From: Streptomyces aureus | GTDB lineage: Bacteria; Actinomycetota; Actinomycetes; Streptomycetales; Streptomycetaceae | Direction: 5' to 3' | Length of the DNA stretch: 64,000 nucleotides | Assembly: GCF_000725495.1 (NCBI RefSeq) | Contig: NZ_JNZD01000012.1 | Span: forward strand, 1-64,000 | Made by a program: the position numbers and the translations under genes | Shown here: piece by piece, positions 8,466-18,647 of the stretch | Layout of the letters: every line of letters starts with the position of its first letter | Numbering within the stretch: position 1 is the stretch's first letter | Notes under the pieces: model-generated | What the model saw: the letters and a program-made list of their open reading frames with translations, nothing else | What the model was told of the DNA's origin: nothing | Databases searched by the model: none

Positions 8466-10832
8466 ATGGACGGTCGTGACCTGGTGCGTTCGGTGAAAGC
8501 GGTCGGCTCGGGGGGTACCACTCAGGGGTTGCTCACCGTACGGGCCGCATGGCGGAGGAGGCGTGCGGACGCCAGTGGACTGCCCCGGCGGGGCGCCGAG
8601 CGGGCCCGGGTTCCCGGGCCCGTGCTCGGTGTGGAGCCGGGCCCCGGCGGCGGGGTCGTCCGCTTCACGCGCTCGGAACTGCGGATCACGGTCACGGTGG
8701 GCGGGGCGGTCTTCTGGGGCTGGGACGCGGTCGCGCCGGAGCCGTCGTACGCGCTCGCGGGGCGCTGTCCCGAGCCCGACCCGCGGGCCGTCCTGGAGCC
8801 GGACAAGGACGGCGGCTGGCGGGTCGTGTCCGAGCGGGCCACGGTCACGGTCTCCCGGCACGGCGCGGTCCAGGTCCTCACGCCCGGCGGGGTGGTCCTG
8901 CGCCGTGATCTGCCGCCCCGCTGGTGGGAGCCCGTCGACGGCGGCACGGCCCGCTGGATGCAGCGTTCCGAAGTGGCGGCCGACGCCCGGTTCTTCGGTC
9001 TGGGCGGCCGGGCCTCGGGGCTCCGGCTGCGCGAGGGCGCGTACCGGCTGTGGAACACGGATCCGGGGCGGGCGTTCGGGCCGGGCGACGATCCGCTCTA
9101 CCTCACGATGCCGGTCCAACTGGTGGTCGCCGACGCGGGCACGCATCTGGTGTTCCACGACACGACGTGGGACGGCACCGTGACCCTGCGGGAGGGCGAG
9201 GAGGGCGCCGGCTCGGGGCACGACCGGGCCGGATCGTGCGAGCTGCGCATGGACGGCGGTCCGCTGCGGTGCTGGCTCATGGTGGGCACTCCCGCGCGGG
9301 TGCTGAGCTCCTGGGCGGCGCTGACCGGCGCCGCGGCGGTGCCGCCGGCGTGGGCGCTGGGCTACCAGCACGCCCGGTGGGGCTTCGGCAGCGAGCAGGA
9401 GGTGCGCAGGATCGTCGCGGGCTACCAGGAGCGGGACCTGCCGCTGGATGCCGTGCACCTGGACATCGACCACTACGACGCCCATCAGGTGTTCACGGTC
9501 GACCGCGACCGGTTCCCGAAGCTTCCGCTGCTGGCCGAGGAGCTGCGGCGCGACGGGATCCGGCTGGTGTCCATCGTCGATCCGGCGGTCAAGGCGGAGC
9601 CGGGCAACGCCGTGTACGACAGCGGTCTCGCGGAGGACGCCTTCGTGCGGGACTCCTCGGAGCGGCTCGTGCGCGGTGTCGTATGGCCCGGGGAGGCGGT
9701 CTTCCCCGACTTCACGGACCCGCGGGCGCGCGCGTGGTGGGGCGGGCTCTACGAGGAGCGGCTCGCGCAGGGCTTCGCGGGCTTCTGGCACGACATGAAC
9801 GAACCGACGTCGTTCACGGCATTCGGCGAGTCGACGCTGCCACGCTCTGCCCGGCACGACATGGAGGGCCGCGGCGGCGACCACCGCGAGGCGCACAACG
9901 TGTACGCGCTGGGCATGGCCCGGGCCGCCTACGAGGGGCTGCGGGAACTCGCTCCCCAGGAGCGGCCGTTCCTCTTCTCGCGCTCCGGGTGGGCGGGGCT
10001 GCAGCGGTACGCGGGGACGTGGTCCGGGGACGTGTCCACGGGCTGGCCGGGACTGCGGGCGTCGCTGTCCCTGGTGCTGGGGCTCGGACTGTCCGGGGTG
10101 CCCTATTCGGGGCCCGACGTGGGCGGTTTCGACGGCAGCCCGTCGCCCGAGCTGTACCTGCGGTGGTTCCAGCTCGGGGCGTACCTGCCGCTGTTCCGCA
10201 CCCACGCGAGTCTGAGGGCCGGGCGCAGGGAGCCCTGGGAGTTCGGTGCCGAGGTGCTGGAGCACGCGCGCGTGGCGCTCCTCGAACGGCGCCGCCTGCT
10301 TCCGTACTTCGTGACGCTGGCGCACCTGGCGCGCCGCACGGGCGCCCCGTACGTGCGGCCGCTGTGGTGGGGCGGTCCCGAGGACCGGGCGCTGCGTGAC
10401 TGCGAGGACGCCTTCCTGCTCGGCGACAGCCTGCTGGTGGCGCCGGTGCTGGACCGGGGCGCCGTGCGGCGGACGGTTCAGCTGCCGCGGGGGCGCTGGT
10501 ACGACACGGTCACCGAGGAGGCGTACGAGGGGCCCGCCCAGATAGTCGTCGACGCCCCCTTGTCGCGGATTCCGGTGCTGGCGCGGGCCGGCACCGTCCT
10601 GCCGGTGCGCGGTGCCGACGGCGGTGTCGAGCTGGAGGCGTGGGCGCCGGTGCGGGGAAGCGGCGGAGGCGGGCTGGTCATACCCGACGCCGGCGATGGC
10701 TGGGAGGAACCGGAGGCCGAGCGTTACGTGACCCGCTGGGAGGGGGACGAGGTGGTGGTGCGCCGGGGCGACGGCCCGGGCGAGCCGTCCTGCCCCGTGC
10801 GGGTGCGGGGCCTGGGGAGCCCCGCTTCCTGA
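8466..10832 (+). CDS. Glycoside hydrolase family 31 (alpha-glucosidase/alpha-xylosidase type)
   Basis: A 788-residue GH31 enzyme. The nucleophile motif GFWHDMNEP is at residues about 439-447. A conserved HNVYALGMARAAYEG follows, then the acid/base region TWSGDVSTGW near 519. YSGPDVGGF and the LPLFRTHA segment complete the barrel. There is no export signal, so it is probably intracellular and acts on imported alpha-glucosides; exact specificity cannot be read. ATG 8466 (AGGGTGAG upstream) or GTG 8457 (GGAG spaced seven bases) could be the start. It stops four bases from the convergent Nudix gene. Confidence 0.93.
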   Translation: MDGRDLVRSVKAVGSGGTTQGLLTVRAAWRRRRADASGLPRRGAERARVPGPVLGVEPGPGGGVVRFTRSELRITVTVGGAVFWGWDAVAPEPSYALAGRCPEPDPRAVLEPDKDGGWRVVSERATVTVSRHGAVQVLTPGGVVLRRDLPPRWWEPVDGGTARWMQRSEVAADARFFGLGGRASGLRLREGAYRLWNTDPGRAFGPGDDPLYLTMPVQLVVADAGTHLVFHDTTWDGTVTLREGEEGAGSGHDRAGSCELRMDGGPLRCWLMVGTPARVLSSWAALTGAAAVPPAWALGYQHARWGFGSEQEVRRIVAGYQERDLPLDAVHLDIDHYDAHQVFTVDRDRFPKLPLLAEELRRDGIRLVSIVDPAVKAEPGNAVYDSGLAEDAFVRDSSERLVRGVVWPGEAVFPDFTDPRARAWWGGLYEERLAQGFAGFWHDMNEPTSFTAFGESTLPRSARHDMEGRGGDHREAHNVYALGMARAAYEGLRELAPQERPFLFSRSGWAGLQRYAGTWSGDVSTGWPGLRASLSLVLGLGLSGVPYSGPDVGGFDGSPSPELYLRWFQLGAYLPLFRTHASLRAGRREPWEFGAEVLEHARVALLERRRLLPYFVTLAHLARRTGAPYVRPLWWGGPEDRALRDCEDAFLLGDSLLVAPVLDRGAVRRTVQLPRGRWYDTVTEEAYEGPAQIVVDAPLSRIPVLARAGTVLPVRGADGGVELEAWAPVRGSGGGGLVIPDAGDGWEEPEAERYVTRWEGDEVVVRRGDGPGEPSCPVRVRGLGSPAS

Positions 10833-10835
10833 CCG

Positions 10836-11372
10836 TCAGATGTACCGGCCCTCGAACCAGGCGCGGGCCGCCAGTGTGTGGAGGGGGAAGGCGAGTTCGA
10901 CCGGCCTGCGCAGCAGGTGCCAGCCCTCCGTCTCGTCGGTGGCGGCAGGCGGGGGCAGTTCGGAGGCGGGGCGTTCCGGGAGAAGCCCGAAGAGCAGCAG
11001 GTGCCCCGCGGGAGAGCTCATCGCGTCGGCGAGCCGCACGTCCCGGCCAGCCGCGTCGATACCCGTCTCCTCCTTGAGTTCGCGCACGACGGCCTGCCGC
11101 CAGTCCTCCCGGTGGTCGATGAACCCCCCGGGCAGGGCAACTCCCCCGCGCGCCGGTGCGATGGTCCGGGTGATGACGACCAGGGCGGCTCCCTGGTCGT
11201 CGTAGACGGGCTGGAGGGCCACGGCGACCGGCAGCGGGTTGCGGTAGGCGACCGTGCCGCAGGCGGCGCAGGTGCGGGGCCAGCCGGAGACGCCCTCTCC
11301 GTAGGGGGCGCCGCAGCTCGAGCAGTGCGAATCCGGCGCGAAGTCGGCGGGTGGGTGCGGGGTTTCGGACAC
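10836..11372 (-). CDS. Nudix hydrolase with N-terminal zinc ribbon
   Basis: A 178-residue protein. Residues 17-39 carry two CxxC pairs (CSSCG ... CAACG), a zinc ribbon as in NudC/YjaD-type Nudix proteins. The Nudix box is GGFIDHREDWRQAVVRELKEETG, matching GX5EX7REUXEEXGU; its spacing is complete, so catalysis is expected. The substrate may be NADH/NAD-capped RNA or another nucleoside diphosphate derivative, but the sequence does not decide. It is convergent with the GH31 gene. Confidence 0.9.
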   Translation of the reverse strand: MSETPHPPADFAPDSHCSSCGAPYGEGVSGWPRTCAACGTVAYRNPLPVAVALQPVYDDQGAALVVITRTIAPARGGVALPGGFIDHREDWRQAVVRELKEETGIDAAGRDVRLADAMSSPAGHLLLFGLLPERPASELPPPAATDETEGWHLLRRPVELAFPLHTLAARAWFEGRYI

Positions 11373-11488
11373 GCGGCGGACTGTAGTCCATCACCGGACG
11401 GACGTCTTCGGATTGGAGGGGCGGGGTCCGGGGTGGAGGGCGCCGGCCGACCGTGGGGGCGCGGCTGAACGTCCCGGCCCGCGGGGGG

Positions 11489-11603
11489 TGCGGCGTGGAG
11501 CGTCCCGGCCTTCGAGGGGTGCGGCGTGGAGCGTCCCGGCCTTCGAGGGGTGCGGCGTGGAGCGTCCCGGCCTTCGAGGGGTGCGGCGTGGAGCGTTCCG
11601 GCC
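11489..11603. repeat. 31-bp tandem repeat, about 3.6 copies
   Basis: Three identical 31-bp units begin at 11489, 11520 and 11551 (unit begins TGCGGCGTGGAGCGTCCCGG, ends CCTTCGAGGGG). A partial, mutated unit starts at 11582 and a decayed one precedes at about 11461. They fill much of the 356-base gap between the Nudix gene and the DUF35 gene. The period is not a multiple of three and no ribosome binding site is associated, so I treat it as a non-coding minisatellite. Confidence 0.9.
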
Positions 11604-11692
11604 GGCGCGGAGTCCGAGGCGGAGCCCCGGCCTGCGGGGCGGGCGGCCCGACCCTCGGCGCCCTGCCCAATTCCCGTAGCCCGTGGCACACT

Positions 11693-11709
11693 TCTGACGT
11701 TCCGTCAGA
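11693..11709 (+). promoter_or_regulatory. TetR-type operator TGACG-N3-CGTCA upstream of the DUF35/thiolase pair
   Basis: Perfect 7-bp inverted repeat TCTGACG-TTC-CGTCAGA, ending 20 bases before the GTG of the DUF35 gene. A nearly identical site, TCTGACGTACCGTCA on the minus strand, lies at 60995-61007. The symmetry suggests a TetR dimer. Which regulator binds is unknown. Confidence 0.7.
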
Positions 11710-11728
11710 TCGAGTGCGGGGAGGGACC

Positions 11729-12175
11729 GTGTCGCGCACACGCACGCCTGTGGTCGCCGGGTGGTTCACCGGAGAGGGGGAGGGGTTCCGGCTGCTCGGC
11801 ACCCGCTGCTCGGCCTGCGCCTCGGTGTTCTTCCCCCGCGAGGACGCCTTCTGCCGCAATCCCGGCTGCGCGGGCGGCGAGCTGGCCGAGGTGCCCCTGT
11901 CCCCGAGGGGGCGCGTCTGGTCGTACACGGACAGCCGCTACCGGCCTCCGTCACCCTATGTGAGCGACCCGGAACTCTCGTGGGAACCCTACGCGTTGAT
12001 CGCTGTGGAACTGGAATCCGAGCGCCTCGTGGTGCTCGGCCAGGCGGTTCCCGGGATCACCGTCGCCGACCTCGCGATCGGCATGGAGGTGGAGGCGGTC
12101 CCCGGAGTGCTGCACGAGGACGAGGAGACCACCTGGACGACGTGGCAGTGGCGGCCGACCGGGGCGACGGCGTGA
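11729..12175 (+). CDS. Zn-ribbon/OB-fold (DUF35) protein, partner of the thiolase-like protein
   Basis: A 148-residue protein with rubredoxin-like CSAC ... CxNPGC cysteines near the N-terminus and a C-terminal OB-fold (VWSYTDSRYRPPSPY ... VVLGQAVPG). DUF35 proteins form complexes with thiolase-like lipid-transfer proteins or MaoC-type hydratases in steroid and fatty acyl-CoA degradation. GTG 11729, with GGGGAGGG just upstream, is the start. An open frame continues upstream through the 31-bp repeats but has no ribosome binding site. The next gene starts 37 bases downstream on the same strand. Confidence 0.88.
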   Translation: MSRTRTPVVAGWFTGEGEGFRLLGTRCSACASVFFPREDAFCRNPGCAGGELAEVPLSPRGRVWSYTDSRYRPPSPYVSDPELSWEPYALIAVELESERLVVLGQAVPGITVADLAIGMEVEAVPGVLHEDEETTWTTWQWRPTGATA

Positions 12176-12212
12176 ACGACGTGGAGGACACGGGACATAC
12201 GGGGGTGGCACG

Positions 12213-13403
12213 GTGACCGGTGATGTGGCGGTGCTCGGCGTGGGGATGCACCCGTGGGGCAAGTGGGGACGCCGTTTCGTCGAGTACGGGGTCGCGGCGG
12301 CGCGCGCGGCCCTGGCCGACGCGGGGATCGGCTGGCAGGAGGTCGACTCGGTGGTGGGCGCGTCCACCGTCCGCGGCGGCTATCCGGGATATGTGGCGGG
12401 GGCGACGTTCGCGCAGGCCCTGGGATGGCAGGGAGCGCGGGTGGCGAGCGTGTACGCGGCCTGCGCCTCCGGGGCACAGGCCCTCGACACGGCGCGCGCG
12501 CGGATCCTCTCGGGCCTCGCCGAGGTGGTCCTCGTGGTGGGCGCGGACGCGGCGCCCAAGGGGTTCTTCCGGCCGGCCGGAGGGGACCGGCCGGACGATC
12601 CCGACTGGCTGCGCTTCCGCGTCCTCGGGGCGACGAATCCGACGTACTTCGGGCTGTACGCGCGCCGCCGGATGGCCCTGTACGGCGACACTCCCGAGGA
12701 CTTCGCCCAGGTCAAGGTGAAGAACGCGGCCCTCGGCGCGCTCAACCCCAACGCCCGCTACCGCAAGCGGGTCACGGCCGAACAGGTCGCCGCCTCGGCC
12801 GTGGTCGCCGATCCGCTGCGGCTGCTCGACATCTGCGCGACCTCGGACGGCGGCGCGGCGGTGGTGCTGGCCGGCATGGAGTTCGCCCGCCGGCACGGGA
12901 TCGCCGAACCGGTGCGGATCCGCGCGGTGTCGACCGTGTCGCCGCGCTATCCCAACACCGTCCTGGATCTTCCGGACATCGCCACGGACTCCGCGGCCGG
13001 AGCGGAGCCCGCCCCGATGCCTTTCCGGGCGTCCATCGCCCACGCGGCCTACGAGGAGGCGGGCATCGGCCCGGAAGACCTCTCGCTGGCCGAGGTCTAC
13101 GACCTGTCGACGGCGCTGGAACTGCAGTGGTACGAGGACCTCGGGCTCTGCGCCGAGGCGGAGGCCGGCAAACTCCTGCGGGAGGGCGCCACCACGCTCG
13201 GCGGACGCATACCGGTCAACGCCAGCGGCGGGCTGGCCTCCTTCGGGGAGGCCGTCCCGGCACAGGCCATCGCCCAGGTGTGCGAGCTGACTTGGCAGTT
13301 GCGCGGCGAGGCCGGTGACCGCCAGGTCGCCGGGGCACGGGTGGGGATCACCGCCAACCAGGGCCTCTTCGGCCACGGTTCCTCGGTCGTCGCGGTGCGC
13401 TAG
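12213..13403 (+). CDS. Thiolase-like lipid-transfer protein (Ltp2/SCP-x thiolase family)
   Basis: A 396-residue non-decarboxylating thiolase-fold protein. The nucleophile position is kept in VYAACASGAQALDTAR (Cys near residue 88). The C-terminal GGLASFGEAVPAQ and NQGLFGHGSSVVAVR are typical of the lipid-transfer/Ltp2 branch rather than classical acetyl-CoA acetyltransferases. Paired with a DUF35 protein, such enzymes act as retro-aldolases or thiolases on acyl-CoA side chains; steroid-like substrates are a guess. The start is GTG 12213 after GGGGGTGG. Confidence 0.87.
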   Translation: MTGDVAVLGVGMHPWGKWGRRFVEYGVAAARAALADAGIGWQEVDSVVGASTVRGGYPGYVAGATFAQALGWQGARVASVYAACASGAQALDTARARILSGLAEVVLVVGADAAPKGFFRPAGGDRPDDPDWLRFRVLGATNPTYFGLYARRRMALYGDTPEDFAQVKVKNAALGALNPNARYRKRVTAEQVAASAVVADPLRLLDICATSDGGAAVVLAGMEFARRHGIAEPVRIRAVSTVSPRYPNTVLDLPDIATDSAAGAEPAPMPFRASIAHAAYEEAGIGPEDLSLAEVYDLSTALELQWYEDLGLCAEAEAGKLLREGATTLGGRIPVNASGGLASFGEAVPAQAIAQVCELTWQLRGEAGDRQVAGARVGITANQGLFGHGSSVVAVR

Positions 13404-13547
13404 CCGGTCGGCACCGCCGTCCCACGGGACCCGTGCGTCCCAGGGCGCCCGGCTCCTCCTCCGCACTCACTGTGACGAGCCCGGAATGCTGCGTGAACAC
13501 CTCGTGAATCGCCCACCGGCGTCCGCGGACGGCGGGACCATTCTGAC

Positions 13548-15203
13548 GTGCCCTCCTGGACGGATATGATCCGTTTCGCCTTCCAGCCGGTCGTCAATCT
13601 GACGACCGGGGGGATAGCGGCGCTGGAGACACTCGCCCGCCCCGAGTCCGGGGACATCCTGGCCGAGGCCCGCCGTGATCCCGAACTGGACGGAAGACTG
13701 GCCGCGTTGGCCCTGCGGGCCGCCGCCCGCAGGGAGACGCTGCTGCCGCTGCACGTCAACGTGTTCGCCGGGACCCTGGCCGACCTCGGCCGGCTCTCCG
13801 CGCTGCGCAACGAGGTGCGGGAATCCGGACGGCTGCCCTGGGAGGTGACCGTCGACGTCGTCCCGCCCTACACCCACGTGCCGCAGCACGCCCTGCTGGA
13901 GGCGGTGGCCGCGGTGCGCGGCGAGGGCTTCCGGATCTGCGCGGACGGGATCGGCGACGGCGACGTACCGCTGCGCCTGCTCACGGATCTCGCCCCGGAC
14001 CTGATGAAGCTCGACGTGTCCCTGCTGTCGCGGCCCGCCGCCGTGCGCGCGATGCGGACGCTGTGCGACGAACTCGGCGCGCTGCTGTCCGTCGAGGGCG
14101 TCGAGACGGAAGGGCAGTGCGCCGCCGCGCTGACGGCGGGGGCGCAGCTCGCTCAGGGCGATCTGTTCGCACCGCCCGCCCGTCGCCCTTCGGCGGACGT
14201 ATACGTTCCGGCGCTGACGCCCGGTGACCGCGCCGCGCCCCGGTCCGGGCCGTCCGTGGGGCAGTTCGTCCGCCCGGCCGCCCTGTTGCCGGCCACCGCG
14301 TCGGCCGGACAGGTCCGGGCCCTGCTCACCGGGTCGCCCGACGTGTCCGGTGTGCTGCTCGTGGACCCGTTCGGGGTGCCGGTCCGCTCGGTGCACCGGT
14401 CCCGCTTCCTGCTGTCGATGTCCGGGCGCTACGGGCACGCGCTGTACGCGGACCGGCCGGCCGTCAGACTCGGCGACGCGCCGCGCACGGTCGGTGTGGA
14501 CGCCACGGCCTGGGAGGTGCTGGACGTCGTCGCGGACGGGGACCGGGACCGTACGTCCGACGACGTGGCGGTCGTGGACCGGCACGGGCGGTGCGTGGGA
14601 GTGGTGCGCCTCGCGGACCTCGTACGGGCGCTGTCGGAGAGCCGGGTCGAGGAGGCGGCCGGGCTCAATCCGCTGACCCGGCTGCCCGGTTCGGACGCGA
14701 TCACCGGGGAGGTGGACCGGCGGATCGCCGCCGGCCGGGTCTTCGCGCTGAGCTGGCTGGACATCGACCACTTCAAACAGGTCAACGACGGAGCGGGCTT
14801 CGCGGCCGGGGACGAGCTGATCCGGTCGGTGGGGCGGACGCTGCAGCTCTCGGCGTCCGGGGCGACGCTGGTCGGGCACATCGGCGGTGACGACTTCCTG
14901 GTCCTCGCCGATCCGGACACCCTCGACCCCCTGGCGTCCTCGGTGCTCGACACGTCCTGGGCGGCGGGCGGGCACGCCGTCACGCTCTCGCTGGCCACGG
15001 TGCTGTGCGCGCCGGGCAGCGTGCTGGACCACCGGCAGGCGGCCACCTCGCTCGCTCCCCTCAAGCAGGCCGCCAAGGCGCTGGACGGGGCGAGCTGGGT
15101 GCTGGGGCGCGCGGGGCTGCCCGGGCACGAGATCCGCCGCGGCACGGGGACCGGATCCGGTCATGGTCCGAGGGAGCCGTACGGGCGGACGCTGACCGGG
15201 TGA
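13548..15203 (+). CDS. EAL-CBS-GGDEF protein, c-di-GMP signalling
   Basis: 551 residues with three modules. Residues 1-215 are an EAL-like domain, 235-365 a CBS pair, and 385-545 a GGDEF domain. The GGDEF signature is GGDDF (about 446-450), preceded by WLDIDHFKQVNDGAGF, so cyclase activity is possible. No RxxD inhibitory site is present five residues before it. The EAL motif is ETLAR instead of EALLR, and DDFG is replaced by ADGIGDG, although VEGVET near 181 is intact. The EAL half is therefore probably a weak or inactive phosphodiesterase, perhaps a c-di-GMP or GTP sensor. The CBS pair may sense adenylates. GTG 13548 lacks a clear ribosome binding site. Confidence 0.88.
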   Translation: MPSWTDMIRFAFQPVVNLTTGGIAALETLARPESGDILAEARRDPELDGRLAALALRAAARRETLLPLHVNVFAGTLADLGRLSALRNEVRESGRLPWEVTVDVVPPYTHVPQHALLEAVAAVRGEGFRICADGIGDGDVPLRLLTDLAPDLMKLDVSLLSRPAAVRAMRTLCDELGALLSVEGVETEGQCAAALTAGAQLAQGDLFAPPARRPSADVYVPALTPGDRAAPRSGPSVGQFVRPAALLPATASAGQVRALLTGSPDVSGVLLVDPFGVPVRSVHRSRFLLSMSGRYGHALYADRPAVRLGDAPRTVGVDATAWEVLDVVADGDRDRTSDDVAVVDRHGRCVGVVRLADLVRALSESRVEEAAGLNPLTRLPGSDAITGEVDRRIAAGRVFALSWLDIDHFKQVNDGAGFAAGDELIRSVGRTLQLSASGATLVGHIGGDDFLVLADPDTLDPLASSVLDTSWAAGGHAVTLSLATVLCAPGSVLDHRQAATSLAPLKQAAKALDGASWVLGRAGLPGHEIRRGTGTGSGHGPREPYGRTLTG

Positions 15204-15453
15204 CCGGTCCGTAACCGGTGCCGTCACCGGCCTTGACGCCCCCTGGGCGCCGGTGAACACTTCCGGGTGTCGGTCGGCATCGCCGCCAATCGGGCGCCAT
15301 CAGGCACCGCACCAGCAGGGCATCCGGCCTGCTCAAGGGCCTTTTCCCCCGGGCGATTCCGCTGCGACGGCACGCTCGTCACGGACGCCGGGCAGGGCGC
15401 GGGATCTCCCTGTCTCCGGCCGCAGCAGCCATGGGAACGCACTCTGCACGGTG

Positions 15454-15476
15454 GCCCGGAGCGGATCGTTCCGGGC
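15454..15476 (+). promoter_or_regulatory. Inverted repeat in the glpF leader
   Basis: GCCCGGA-N9-TCCGGGC, seven-base arms, ending eight bases before the glpF ribosome binding site AGGAG. It could be an operator for a glycerol regulator (IclR/GylR type) or an mRNA hairpin masking initiation. The rest of 15204-15453 holds no gene that I can support. Confidence 0.4.
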
Positions 15477-15494
15477 GAGAGCCTAGGAGCCGCC

Positions 15495-16235
15495 ATGAGC
15501 AACGGGGACATCTTTGTCGGCGAGTTGATCGGTACGGCGATCCTGATCCTCTTCGGCGCCGGCGTGTGCGCCGCCGTCACTCTGAACAGATCCAAGGCCC
15601 AGGGAGCGGGCTGGATCGTCATCACCTTCGGATGGGGCTTCGGCGTCCTCGCCGGTGCCTACACCGCGGCACCGCTGTCGGGCGGGCAGATCAACCCGGC
15701 GGTCACCGTCGGGTTCGCGATCGAGGGTTCCACCAAGTGGTCGGACGTGCCCTTCTACCTCCTCGGGCAGTTCGCCGGAGCCGTCGTCGGGGCGGTCCTG
15801 TGCTGGCTGCTCTACCTCGGCCAGTTCAACCTCAACGCCGAGGACGACAAGGCCATCGAGACGCTCGGCATCTTCTCGACGCGTCCCGAGATCGCCCATC
15901 CGGTGCAGAACCTGATCACCGAGATCATCGCCACCGCCGCCCTGATGCTGCCCATCCTCGGGATGGTCGGCGGCGGCAAGCACGTGGCCGGCATCGGCGA
16001 CGCGGGACTCCCGGTCCTGCTCATCTCCTTCCTCGTCGTCGGCATCGGCCTCTCGCTGGGCGGTCCCACCGGCTACGCCATCAACCCGGCCCGCGACCTG
16101 GGACCGCGCCTCGCCCACGCGCTGCTGCCGATTCCCAACAAGGGCACTTCGGAGTGGAGCTACTCCTGGATCCCCGTCGTCGGTCCGCTCGCGGGTGCCG
16201 CTCTGGGCGCCGGGATCTACAACCTCGCCTTCTGA
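15495..16235 (+). CDS. glpF: Glycerol uptake facilitator (aquaglyceroporin, MIP family)
   Basis: 246 residues with six membrane helices and both MIP half-helix motifs: GGQINPAVT and [14 protein letters not shown]. The aspartate after the second NPAR is the glycerol-facilitator signature. It allows passive glycerol entry across the membrane, trapped by the adjacent GlpK. ATG 15495 follows AGGAG with spacing of six. It lies 78 bases upstream of glpK, same strand. Confidence 0.95.
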   Translation: MSNGDIFVGELIGTAILILFGAGVCAAVTLNRSKAQGAGWIVITFGWGFGVLAGAYTAAPLSGGQINPAVTVGFAIEGSTKWSDVPFYLLGQFAGAVVGAVLCWLLYLGQFNLNAEDDKAIETLGIFSTRPEIAHPVQNLITEIIATAALMLPILGMVGGGKHVAGIGDAGLPVLLISFLVVGIGLSLGGPTGYAINPARDLGPRLAHALLPIPNKGTSEWSYSWIPVVGPLAGAALGAGIYNLAF

Positions 16236-16313
16236 CCTGTCGCCGCCGCCCCCGGCGGCGCGGCCATCCGACGCGAACGCAGCCTCCTGACGATGAACAC
16301 GCAAGGGGACGCC

Positions 16314-17834
<1,521 letters not shown>

Positions 17835-17910
17835 CCCCGGGGCGCGCCGGCGCGGAACACGGTTTCACGCGCGTGCGGGGCCCGGACGGATCACGCGCGC
17901 GTGCACGACC

Positions 17911-17946
17911 GCGGCCCGTACCCCGGTCGGCGGGGGTACGGGCCGC
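17911..17946. terminator. Bidirectional terminator hairpin between glpK and cvnD
   Basis: A perfect 14-bp stem (GCGGCCCGTACCCC pairing with GGGGTACGGGCCGC) and an 8-base loop in the 204-base gap between convergent glpK and cvnD. There is no clear T-run on either side. Confidence 0.75.
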
Positions 17947-18038
17947 ACCTGCGCTTCGTGACGGCCGCGCGGGCGCGGGGGCCGGGCGGTGACGGCCGCG
18001 GACATCGAGTCAGGCGCAACGGCCGGTCGGGGCCCGGG

Positions 18039-18647
18039 TCAGGTGGCGACTGCGGCCTCACGGGCGGCCGCCGCGTGGGCCATCGCGTGCTGGACGACGC
18101 TGATCAGGACTTCCTTGACGGACTCGCGGTCCCGGGCGTCGCACAGGACGACGGGGACGCCCGGATCGAGGTCGAGGGCCTGGCGCACGGCGTCGGCGGG
18201 GTAACGGGCCGCCTCGTCGAAGCAGTTGACTCCGACCACGAAGGGTATGGAGCGCCGCTCGAAGTAGTCGACCGCCGCGAAGCAGTCCTCCAGGCGCCGG
18301 GTGTCGGCCAGCACGACGGCGCCCAGGGCGCCGGTGGCGAGCTCGTCCCACAGGAACCAGAAGCGGTCCTGGCCGGGGGTCCCGAACAGATAGAGGACCA
18401 GGTCCTCGCGCAGGGTGATGCGGCCGAAGTCCATGGCGACGGTCGTGGTGTGCTTGCCCTCCACACCGCTGATGTCGTCGACCGGGCGGCCCGCCTCGGT
18501 GAGGACTTCCTCGGTGCGCAGCGGCCTGATCTCGCTGACCGCGCCGACGAGGGTCGTCTTGCCCACGCCGAAGCCGCCCGCGACAAGGATCTTGAGCGTG
18601 ACGGGCTCGACCGGAGGCTTCCCGCGCTCAGAACGCCCGAAGATCAT
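18039..18647 (-). CDS. cvnD: Conservon GTP/ATP-binding protein CvnD (Ras-like)
   Basis: A 202-residue small GTPase-like protein (conserved hypothetical ATP/GTP-binding family). The Walker A motif is [10 protein letters not shown], the G3-like motif is [13 protein letters not shown], and the G4-like motif is GVNCFD. In conservons CvnD works with CvnA-C at the membrane as a G-protein-like switch influencing development and metabolism. ATG 18647 lies after GGAGAAGAG. It overlaps the 3' end of the oxoprolinase gene by 20 bases, implying one transcript and translational coupling. Its cvnABC partners are 3.6 kb upstream, on the far side of that gene. Confidence 0.9.
   Translation of the reverse strand: MIFGRSERGKPPVEPVTLKILVAGGFGVGKTTLVGAVSEIRPLRTEEVLTEAGRPVDDISGVEGKHTTTVAMDFGRITLREDLVLYLFGTPGQDRFWFLWDELATGALGAVVLADTRRLEDCFAAVDYFERRSIPFVVGVNCFDEAARYPADAVRQALDLDPGVPVVLCDARDRESVKEVLISVVQHAMAHAAAAREAAVAT

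Noticed and set aside
11489..11603. CRISPR array
   Set aside because: Units are head-to-tail with no spacers; same for the 7-, 17- and 35-bp arrays. No cas genes in the window.
12176..12212. Separate short gene between DUF35 and the thiolase-like gene
   Set aside because: Only 37 bases; consistent with leader and ribosome binding site.
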